64,000 nt of DNA from the NCBI GenBank assembly GCA_019746355.1, contig JAIESC010000010.1:69509-133508 (forward strand). Reading direction: 5' to 3'. Origin of the DNA: Xanthobacteraceae bacterium (GTDB lineage Bacteria > Pseudomonadota > Alphaproteobacteria > Rhizobiales > Xanthobacteraceae). Below the pieces are notes generated by a model that saw nothing but the letters and a program-made list of their open reading frames with translations, made no database searches and was not told the DNA's origin. The position numbers were made by a program, and so were the translations under genes. The number at the start of each line of letters is the position of its first letter. The stretch's first letter is position 1. Shown one piece after another: positions 17,721 to 24,318 of this stretch.

Positions 17721-17968
17721 GGAACTCCTCCCTTCCGGCCGGGTGGCAGCTGGCGGCGGAATTAAGCCAGCCTTGCTGTCGTATCCCCGCTTCCCCGGAC
17801 CCACCGCGGCGGAAGTGTCGGTCCAACGCGGCTTCGCGTTCGAGGTTTCAGGCCAGGCCGGGAATTTTCCGAAAGCCCGCGTCGAGCCGTGTTTCAAGGG
17901 CACACACGGCCGGTTTACGCGTGTTTAACCATATTCTCCCCATGGTCGCAGGAGGTGTCCCGTATTGA

Positions 17969-18988
17969 GTGGCGCGTTCGATGACGCTTGCGGCCTCTCC
18001 GTCCTCCCGCGCTCCGAAATTGAGGCCGCGCACCTCCCGATCCCATGGCTGGCAGCGCACCCTCACGGTTTCGGCGGTCGGCCTCTCCGTCGTTGTGTCC
18101 GGATGCGTTGTGAGCACCGCCGCAATGGTGGGGCTCGGATGGCTGGCTGCCGTCTCGTCCGAGGCCAGAGCCGGGTTCCATCCGGTCGCCCGGATGACGC
18201 CGCCTGACCATCCGGCCTGGGCGCCGTCACCCGGCGGGGAACCAGCGCAACGATCGGCGGGCTCCGACGGCCTGTCGATCCGTCAGACGACGTTCCGCTT
18301 CAGCATGCCGGTGCGCGATCCGCTCGGTGCCCTGGCGCTGATCATTCCGGAGCCGCCCGAGGCCGCCGACGAGCGCATCGTCACGGCGTCGATCGCTCCG
18401 GATGTGCCGCGGCGCGTTGCGCTGGAGGTCATCACGCGACGCCCGGATGCGGCCGAGCCCGCGCCGCAGCCATTGCCCCGGCCCAGGCCGAAGCTGGCGT
18501 CGCTCGGGCCGGTCGATGGCATCAAGCTCAAGCCTGACGATGACGACGCCCTGAGGCCCCGCACGGCGATCTACGACATCACCGCCAAGACCGTGTACCT
18601 GCCCAACGGCGAGCGGCTGGAAGCGCATTCCGGTCTGGGCGAAATGATGGACGATCCGCGATACAGGCACGTCAAGATGCGCGGCGTGACGCCGCCGAAC
18701 ACCTACAACCTGACGCTCCGGGAATCGCTGTTCCATGGCGTGCAGGCCATCCGCCTCAATCCGGTGGATGAGAAGGCGATGTTCGGCCGTGCCGGCATGC
18801 TCGCGCACTCCTACCTGCTCGGGCCGAACGGCCAGTCGAACGGATGCATCTCGTTCCGCGACTACCCGCGGTTTCTGCACGCGTTCCTGCGCGGCGAGAT
18901 CGATCGGATCGTCGTGGTCGTCCGGCTCGACAAGCCGCCTGTGTTCGTCGATCGCGCCAAGGTCCGAAGCGCGGCCACCGCGCTTTGA
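17969..18988 (+). CDS. Tlde1/DUF2778 L,D-transpeptidase-like protein, membrane-anchored
   Basis: About 339 residues from a GTG with GGAGG 13 nt upstream; an ATG 12 nt later is equally possible. One hydrophobic segment (TVSAVGLSVVVSGCVVSTAA, about residues 33-55) anchors it. A Pro-rich linker of ~140 residues follows. The C-terminal ~130 residues form a DUF2778 domain with RYRHVKMRGVTPPNTYNLTL, AHSYLLGPNGQSNGCISFRD (catalytic His and SNGC Cys) and a final beta strand. Tlde1 enzymes are type VI effectors that cut or exchange stem peptides. No T6SS or immunity gene is nearby, so a housekeeping wall role is possible. Confidence 0.75.
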   Translation: MARSMTLAASPSSRAPKLRPRTSRSHGWQRTLTVSAVGLSVVVSGCVVSTAAMVGLGWLAAVSSEARAGFHPVARMTPPDHPAWAPSPGGEPAQRSAGSDGLSIRQTTFRFSMPVRDPLGALALIIPEPPEAADERIVTASIAPDVPRRVALEVITRRPDAAEPAPQPLPRPRPKLASLGPVDGIKLKPDDDDALRPRTAIYDITAKTVYLPNGERLEAHSGLGEMMDDPRYRHVKMRGVTPPNTYNLTLRESLFHGVQAIRLNPVDEKAMFGRAGMLAHSYLLGPNGQSNGCISFRDYPRFLHAFLRGEIDRIVVVVRLDKPPVFVDRAKVRSAATAL

Positions 18989-19048
18989 GGCGTGCCGGTT
19001 CAGGCGGGTGGCGGCGCACTTGCGGCCGGGCCGCCCCATCCGCTAAAT

Positions 19049-19066
19049 AAGCCCCCATCGGGCTTT
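19049..19066 (+). terminator. possible terminator
   Basis: AAGCCC (19049-19054) pairs with GGGCTT (19060-19065), ending in TTT. The short stem lies 60 nt after the DUF2778 gene. Confidence 0.4.
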
Positions 19067-19132
19067 CTGAGGTTAACGCGGGGTTAACCCGTTTCCGCCA
19101 CCTTGGACGGCCGAACGAGGGTTGTTTTCGCA

Positions 19133-19234
19133 ATGCAGACGCGCCGTTCCATTCGCGCGATTGCTCCGGGGGCCGTTCAGGCCCGGCCGGCTGCCGCCCT
19201 CATTCTCGGGCTCCTGCTTCTTAGCCGCCCCTGA
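19133..19234 (+). CDS. leuL: leuA leader peptide (33 residues)
   Basis: A 34-codon frame opens at ATG 19133 and stops at TGA 19232-19234, about 100 nt before leuA. The sequence starts MQTRRSIRAIAP and ends ALILGLLLLSRP. Six of the last twelve residues are leucine, including four consecutive Leu codons (ctc ctg ctt ctt) placed 9-20 nt before the stop. This is the arrangement expected of a transcription-attenuation leader, in which leucyl-tRNA shortage stalls the ribosome. It is too short for standard gene callers. Supporting structures are listed separately. Confidence 0.75.
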   Translation: MQTRRSIRAIAPGAVQARPAAALILGLLLLSRP

Positions 19235-19333
19235 GGGCCGGACGGGCGCGTGCGCCTGGGCACTCAGGGGGCGTCACACCAGGAACCCCGAGGGCCCCAT
19301 AAGATGGGCGCAAAGCGAGAAGGACCTTTTTCC
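19229..19333 (+). promoter_or_regulatory. leuA attenuator region
   Basis: Between the leader stop and leuA, CCTGAG (19230-19235) can pair with CTCAGG (19263-19268) around a gcgcgtgcgc hairpin. GGGGCCCTCGGGG-type segments downstream offer competing pairings, and a T5 run lies at 19327-19331 just before the leuA ATG. These are components of an attenuator; the exact terminator/antiterminator pairing is not resolved by eye. Confidence 0.5.
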
Positions 19334-20917
19334 ATGACCACGCCAGCGAAGTCCGAGAAGGACCGCGTCGTCATCTTTGACACCACCTTGCGCGACGGCG
19401 AGCAGTGCCCGGGCGCCACCATGACCCATGAGGAGAAGCTCGAGGTCGCCGAGCTCCTGGACGACATGGGCGTCGACATCATCGAGGCCGGCTTCCCGAT
19501 CGCCTCGGAGGGCGATTTCGCCGCCGTGCAGGAGATCGCGACGCGCGCCAAGAACGCGGTGATCTGCGGGCTGTCGCGTGCCGCGCCCAAGGACATCGAC
19601 CGCTGCGCCGAGGCGATCAAGCCGGCGCGGCGCAACCGCATCCACACCTTCCTGTCCACCTCGCCGGTGCACATGAAATACAAGCTCCAGAAGGAGCCGC
19701 ACGAGGTCTACGAGATGGTGATCGCGCAGGTGACGCGTGCGCGCAGCCACACCGACGACGTCGAATGGTCGGCCGAGGACGCCACCCGCACCGAGTTCGA
19801 TTTCCTCTGCCGCTGCGTCGAGGGGGCGATCAAGGCCGGTGCCACCACGATCAACATCCCGGACACGGTGGGCTACACCACGCCGACCGAATATCTCGAG
19901 TTGATGACGCGGCTGCGCGAGGCGGTGCCGAACGCGGACCAGGCGCGCTTCTCGGTGCATTGCCACAACGATCTCGGCATGGCGGTGGCGAACTCGCTGT
20001 CGGGCGTCAACGGCGGCGCGCGGCAGATCGAGTGCACCATCAACGGCATCGGCGAGCGCGCGGGCAACGCCGCGCTCGAAGAGGTGGTGATGGCGATCGC
20101 GACCCGCAACGACGCGTTCCCGTACTGGACCAGGATCGACACGACGATGCTGACGCGTGCCAGCAAGCTCGTGTCGGCGGCGACCTCGTTCCCGGTGCAG
20201 TACAACAAGGCGATCGTCGGGCGGAACGCATTCGCGCACGAGAGCGGCATCCACCAGGACGGCATGCTCAAGCACACCCAGACCTACGAGATCATGACGC
20301 CGGAGAGCGTCGGCGTGAAGCAGACCTCGCTGGTGATGGGCAAGCATTCCGGCCGCCACGCCTTCCAGCACAAGCTGGAGGAGCTCGGCTACAAGCTCGG
20401 CGGCAACCAGCTCGACGACGCGTTCGTGCGCTTCAAGGCGCTGGCCGACCGCAAGAAGCAGATCTACGACGAGGACATCGAGGCCCTCGTCGACGAGGAG
20501 ATCGCGCACGCGCAGGACCGCGTGAAGCTCGTCTCGCTCTCGGTCATCGCCGGCACCCGCGGCCCGCAGCGCGCCACCATGAAGCTCGACATCGATGGTC
20601 GCGGTGTGATCGAGGAGTGCGAGGGCAACGGCCCGGTCGATGCGATCTTCAACTGCATCAAGGCGCTGGTGCCGCACGAGGCGGTGCTCGAGCTCTATCA
20701 GGTGCATGCCGTGACCGAAGGCACCGACGCGCAGGCGGAGGTGTCGGTGCGGCTCGCCGAGAAGGGCCGTTCGGTCACCGCGCGCGGCGCCGATCCCGAC
20801 ACCCTTGTGGCATCGGCGAAAGCCTATCTCGGTGCGCTCAACAAGCTGATGGTGCGCCGCCAGCGCGGCGGTGTCGCGGTGAGCGAGACGCGGGTGCATT
20901 CGACCGACGTCGGTTAG
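19334..20917 (+). CDS. leuA: 2-isopropylmalate synthase
   Basis: The 527-residue enzyme condenses acetyl-CoA with 2-oxoisovalerate, the first committed step of leucine synthesis. The catalytic barrel begins VVIFDTTLRDGEQCPGATMT and has HCHNDLGMAVANSL, a divalent-metal site. ECTINGIGERAGNAALEEVV and a FAHESGIHQDGMLK segment follow. The C-terminal ~130 residues are the LeuA dimer regulatory domain for leucine feedback inhibition. ATG 19334 with an AAGGA site is chosen; an in-frame ATG at 19304 would overlap the attenuator region. It is preceded by a Leu-rich leader. Confidence 0.97.
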   Translation: MTTPAKSEKDRVVIFDTTLRDGEQCPGATMTHEEKLEVAELLDDMGVDIIEAGFPIASEGDFAAVQEIATRAKNAVICGLSRAAPKDIDRCAEAIKPARRNRIHTFLSTSPVHMKYKLQKEPHEVYEMVIAQVTRARSHTDDVEWSAEDATRTEFDFLCRCVEGAIKAGATTINIPDTVGYTTPTEYLELMTRLREAVPNADQARFSVHCHNDLGMAVANSLSGVNGGARQIECTINGIGERAGNAALEEVVMAIATRNDAFPYWTRIDTTMLTRASKLVSAATSFPVQYNKAIVGRNAFAHESGIHQDGMLKHTQTYEIMTPESVGVKQTSLVMGKHSGRHAFQHKLEELGYKLGGNQLDDAFVRFKALADRKKQIYDEDIEALVDEEIAHAQDRVKLVSLSVIAGTRGPQRATMKLDIDGRGVIEECEGNGPVDAIFNCIKALVPHEAVLELYQVHAVTEGTDAQAEVSVRLAEKGRSVTARGADPDTLVASAKAYLGALNKLMVRRQRGGVAVSETRVHSTDVG

Positions 20918-20935
20918 GCACCGCATTTTCCGCGA

Positions 20936-21069
20936 GTCATTCCGGGACAGCGCGCAAGCGCCGGGCCCGGAATCCAGTACCGAGCACTGAGTCTGCGTCT
21001 GGATTCCGGGCTCGCCATAGCGCGTCGAAGACGCGCGTGAACGCGCTGGTGCGCGCGCCCCGGAATGAC
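20936..21069. repeat. dispersed palindromic repeat, gtcattccgg family, copy 2
   Basis: Begins gtcattccggg and ends ccccggaatgac, with inner cccggaatccag and ctggattccggg. The right half is expanded by an extra cgcgtcgaagacgcg hairpin relative to copy 1. It fills most of the 308-bp gap between leuA and the LTXXQ gene; the rest of that gap (21070-21225) is the latter's upstream region, with no further gene seen. Confidence 0.85.
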
Positions 21070-21225
21070 TGCGGACACAATCGCGCCACGTCGATAAACG
21101 CGCATTCAGCTTCGCGCGTCTTGGCGCGCATTACCGCAATGTCATGACCAAAGCTTAACTTGCGAATAGGACGAAATGAATCATCATCAGCGTCATCGAA
21201 TAGACGCGCCATCAAGGAGGTGGCC

Positions 21226-21747
21226 ATGATGAAGAAAACGATTGCTGCCGGAACGATTGCTCTCATGCTCGCGGGCGCGGGTGCCGCGCTCGCGCAATCC
21301 GCGCCGCCGCGCGAAGGCATGCGCATGCGGCCGAGCGCCGAGGATGTCGCGGCCTTCACCGACGCGCGCATCGCCGCGCTGAAGGCCGGGCTGAAGCTCA
21401 CCGCCGAGCAGGAGAAGAACTGGCCGGCGGTCGAGGCCGCGCTGCGCGATATCGCCAAGCAGCGCGCCGAGCGCGCCAATGCGATGACCCAGCGCGGTGA
21501 GGCGCGCCGCGGCAGCGACAGTGCCGCGCAGCCCGCGCCCGACGCGATCGCCCGCATGCGCGAGGGCGCCGATGGGCTGACCCGGCGCGCCGACAACCTG
21601 AAGAAGCTCGCCGATGCGTCGGAGCCGCTCTACAAGAGCCTCGACGACGCGCAGAAGCGCCGCTTCGATGCGCTGATCCGCGCGGGCGGCCGGCCGATGA
21701 TGGGCCACCACCGCATGATGCATCGCCAAGGCGCTCAAGGGCGCTGA
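21226..21747 (+). CDS. periplasmic LTXXQ (Spy/CpxP-like) protein
   Basis: A 173-residue protein is preceded by AAGGAGG and has a signal peptide MMKKTIAAGTIALMLAGAGA ending at ALAQ. The mature part is helical and carries LKLTAEQEKNWPAVEAAL, the LTxxQ motif of the Spy/CpxP/CnrX superfamily, plus a second helical pair (ADNLKKLADASEPLYKSLDD). The His/Met-rich tail (MMGHHRMMHRQ) could bind metal ions. Relatives are envelope-stress chaperones or metal-sensing periplasmic proteins. No cognate two-component or ECF gene is adjacent. Confidence 0.8.
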   Translation: MMKKTIAAGTIALMLAGAGAALAQSAPPREGMRMRPSAEDVAAFTDARIAALKAGLKLTAEQEKNWPAVEAALRDIAKQRAERANAMTQRGEARRGSDSAAQPAPDAIARMREGADGLTRRADNLKKLADASEPLYKSLDDAQKRRFDALIRAGGRPMMGHHRMMHRQGAQGR

Positions 21748-21805
21748 AGCACTCCGACGGCGGCGCGGGTCGAAGTTCAGCCCCCCGACGATCCGCGTTG
21801 CCAGG

Positions 21806-21833
21806 AAGCCGCCGGGTTCGCCCGGCGGCTTTA
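21806..21833 (+). terminator. Rho-independent terminator with TTCG loop
   Basis: AAGCCGCCGGG (21806-21816), TTCG loop, CCCGGCGGCTT (21821-21831), then T. The 11-bp perfect stem ends the LTXXQ gene. Confidence 0.85.
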
Positions 21834-21942
21834 TCCTGTCGGGGCTTTGTTTTGTCCCGACTTTTCGGCGGCCTTGCTGGACAGCCGGGCCTCACTTTGT
21901 TACACGACGCCCTCTCGCGGGGCACCCCGCGAACGGCGACCC

Positions 21943-22018
<76 letters not shown>

Positions 22019-22066
22019 ATCTTTTCAAAGGGTTGGTGGTGGTCGGCCGGAACAAAGCGCGGCCGT

Positions 22067-22222
22067 GTCATAGACGGTTTGCCCCTTTTAGTCGGGTTTC
22101 GAGCTGCACCACGGCCAGTTCGGCAAGCTTCGCATCCCGTTCGAGGGGGCCGGTATCGAGGATCGTCTCGACACCCTTCAGATTGTGGCCAGCAACGGTC
22201 ACGGGTCTGAGGCACCGTGGCA
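22067..22222 (-). pseudogene. gene 3'-end remnant, family unclear
   Basis: On the minus strand a frame beginning MPRCLRPVTVAGHNLKGVET continues through LDTGPLERDAKLAELAV to a stop near 22067. The segment is protein-like (amphipathic helices, no repeats) but looks like a C-terminus without a body. I could not identify the family. It is one of three apparent gene ends packed between the tRNA and 22581. Confidence 0.35.
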
Positions 22223-22315
22223 TCGCCCGAACCCAGCCGCACCACGGCCGGCCGCGGTCATGGAACGTCAGTACGCGGATGCCAGCCCCGCTTGCCGGTC
22301 TTGCCCCCGGCTTCT

Positions 22316-22405
22316 CTATTGCCCGAAGGTCAGCGTGTAGCCGTCCGGCTCGGCTTTCACGACCCGCAAGGTGTCAATTGTGCCTCCTGCGCCGTCAGGC
22401 CGGCG
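22316..22405 (-). pseudogene. fragment of a tripartite tricarboxylate (Bug/TctC) receptor
   Basis: Read on the minus strand, the stretch gives GAGGTIDTLRVVKAEPDGYT followed by LTFGQ and a stop. The Bug/TctC family has a near-identical first-lobe motif (GAGGTIGT...VAKAxPDGYTLTFG) about 70 residues from its N-terminus. Here it ends in a premature stop and has no surrounding gene, so it is a relic. Confidence 0.65.
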
Positions 22406-22459
22406 CCCGGGGTTTCGGAGCCGCAGCGGGAGCAACCGGCAGCTTCCTCCTGAACCCGG

Positions 22460-22581
22460 GGACGAGCGCCGAGCGCAAGCTCCCACCCGCAGCCAACGAC
22501 CTGTTGTTGCGGTCCGGAGACCTTCTGAGCGTGCTGACCCCGGGCGGCGGCGGATTTGGTGGACCGGGCGCGTCTGGCTAA
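22460..22581 (+). pseudogene. C-terminal remnant of a hydantoinase B/oxoprolinase subunit
   Basis: On the plus strand the frame reads SAERKLPPAANDLLLRSGD followed by LLSVLTPGGGGFGGPGASG and a stop. GDxxxVxTPGGGGxG is the C-terminal signature of HyuB/N-methylhydantoinase B. The rest of the ~550-residue subunit is absent, so this is a 3'-end relic. Confidence 0.6.
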
Positions 22582-22642
22582 GGCAGGGCTTTGCGCTAGT
22601 GTTGCAAGGCTGCCTACGTCCTCAACCGATCAGGAGCCGCCC

Positions 22643-23044
22643 ATGCCGCAAATCCAGTTTCTCAATCCCGATAGCCTCGGCAAGCCGCTTGGGCAGTATT
22701 CGCAGATCACGCGCGTCAAGGCGTCTGAGTTTCTGTTTGTCGCGGGCCAGGTCGGTGTCGCCAGGGACGGCACGACTCCGGCCGACTTCGACGCGCAATG
22801 CGCCCAGACCTTCGCCAACATCGGTGCCGCCCTGCAATCGCAAGGGGCAGGCTTTGCGAACATCGTCGAGTTTACGACCTATCTGGTGCATTCGCAGGAC
22901 GTCCCAAAGTTCATGCAATACCGGACGCGCGAATTCCCGCGGCTGTTTCCGGGTAACGCCTACCCGCCGAACACGCTGCTGATGATCGACCGGCTGGTGC
23001 GTGAGGAATTTCTGATCGAGGTGAGCGCGGTGGCCGCGCTGTAA
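22643..23044 (+). CDS. RidA (YjgF/YER057c) family protein
   Basis: The 133-residue protein begins MPQIQFLNPDSLGKPLGQYS and has EFLFVAGQVGVARDGTTPAD, TFANIGAALQSQGAGFANIV and a C-terminal NTLLMIDRLVREEFLIEVSA. The Arg in MIDRLVREEF corresponds to the conserved RidA arginine that holds the 2-iminoacid carboxylate. RidA proteins hydrolyse reactive imines released by PLP or flavin enzymes, and subgroups serve nucleobase catabolism. It faces the amidohydrolase gene tail to tail, at the edge of the nucleobase region. Confidence 0.85.
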   Translation: MPQIQFLNPDSLGKPLGQYSQITRVKASEFLFVAGQVGVARDGTTPADFDAQCAQTFANIGAALQSQGAGFANIVEFTTYLVHSQDVPKFMQYRTREFPRLFPGNAYPPNTLLMIDRLVREEFLIEVSAVAAL

Positions 23045-23080
23045 CGGGGCGCGACGCATCCGCGGCCAGTTTCGCCCGCT

Positions 23081-24316
23081 CTATTCGTCAGGCGGCAGGT
23101 GCAGCGTGGGGGCGGCGCGCGTGAAGCTGCGGCGTCCCCGCTTGATGCCGATGAGCGGTTGGGCGATCTCGGCCACGGCCATCTCGGGGCCGGCACAATC
23201 GAGCACGATGAGATCGGCCGGGTGGCCGACCGCAATGCCATAGTCCTTGAGGTTCATCAGCCGCGCCGGCTGTGCGGTGACGAGATCGAAGCAGGCGGCA
23301 AGCGCGCGCTGTCCGCCGGCCTGCGCCACGTTGGCGTAGAGATTGGCCATCCGCACCAGCGAGCAGTCGCCGAACGGCGTGAACGGGTTGAGCACGTTGT
23401 TGGTGGCGACCGAGCAGGTGACGCCGTGCTCGGCGAGCGTGTGAGCCGGCGTCACGCCGCGCGGAACGTTGTGGTCGCAGGCCCGGCCCATCAGGAACAG
23501 ATCGGTCGCAGGCAGCACCGTGACGGCAACGCCCGCGTCGGCGAGCCGCCGGGCCGCAGCCTTAAGCTGCTCCGGCGGCATTGCCGACAGCTTGGTGACG
23601 TGGCCGACCGCGACGCGGCCGCCGTAGCCGTGCGCTTGCGTCTGCCGGCAGACCTCGTCGAGGTCCGTGCGCGATGGGGCGAGATCGAAGTCGAGATGGA
23701 AATCGATGTCGAGATCGAAGTCGCGGGCGATACCGAAGATGCGCGCGATCTGGCCGTGCGGATCGCTGTCGGTGTAGGGGCAACCGCCGATCAAGTCGGC
23801 GCCCGATTGGCAAGCCTCGATCAGCAATTCCTCGGTGCCGGGGTCGTTGAGCAGGCCTTCCTGCGGGAACACGCAGATTTCGAGATCGATCGCCCAGGCA
23901 TAGTCGCGCTTGAGGCGGCGGATGGCGGCAAAGCTCTTGAGCCCGATGCGCGGATCGACCTCCACATGGGTCCGCATCCGCGTCGTGCCGTGCAGAATGG
24001 CTTTCTCCAGGGTGCGGCGGCCGCGCGCGTAGACGTCGTCCTCGGTGAAGCCGCGCTTGGCGGCCGCGACCTCCGCGATCGCTTCCTGCAGGGTGCCTTC
24101 GTGCGAGCGGCAGCGGTCGAGAATGCAGGACTTGTCGAGATGGATGTGGGTGTCGACAAAGCCCGGCGTCACCAGCCGTCCGCCGGCGTCCTCCGCCGGT
24201 GCGTCCGAGAGAATTGATGAGGCGATCGCGGTGATGCATCCGTCCGTGACGCCGATGTCGAACGTCGCGCCGTCGCGTCCGGCCATGCGCGCATTGCGAA
24301 GCACGAAATCGAGCAT
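23081..24316 (-). CDS. amidohydrolase, cytosine-deaminase-like
   Basis: The 411-residue metal-dependent hydrolase begins MLDFVLRNARMAGRDGATFD. Its HxH metal motif is GFVDTHIHLDKSCILDRC. Further ligands lie in HVEVDPRIGLKS, DIDFHLDFDLAPSRTDLDE, VAVGHVTKLSAMPPEQLKA and the catalytic-Asp region NPFTPFGDCSLVRMANLYA. Order and spacing match cytosine deaminase (CodA) and AtzC-type enzymes that remove amine from pyrimidine or triazine rings. It is 2 nt from the downstream end of the LivMGF fusion gene on the same strand, so it is the last gene of that importer operon. The substrate is not proven. Confidence 0.8.
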   Translation of the reverse strand: MLDFVLRNARMAGRDGATFDIGVTDGCITAIASSILSDAPAEDAGGRLVTPGFVDTHIHLDKSCILDRCRSHEGTLQEAIAEVAAAKRGFTEDDVYARGRRTLEKAILHGTTRMRTHVEVDPRIGLKSFAAIRRLKRDYAWAIDLEICVFPQEGLLNDPGTEELLIEACQSGADLIGGCPYTDSDPHGQIARIFGIARDFDLDIDFHLDFDLAPSRTDLDEVCRQTQAHGYGGRVAVGHVTKLSAMPPEQLKAAARRLADAGVAVTVLPATDLFLMGRACDHNVPRGVTPAHTLAEHGVTCSVATNNVLNPFTPFGDCSLVRMANLYANVAQAGGQRALAACFDLVTAQPARLMNLKDYGIAVGHPADLIVLDCAGPEMAVAEIAQPLIGIKRGRRSFTRAAPTLHLPPDE

Positions 24317-24318
24317 GG

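Noticed and set aside
17362..17826. Upstream two-thirds of the 286-codon minus-strand frame ending at 16966
   Set aside because: Protein-like composition begins only after residue ~149; the earlier part overlaps the better-supported 79-residue gene at 17481-17720 in another frame.
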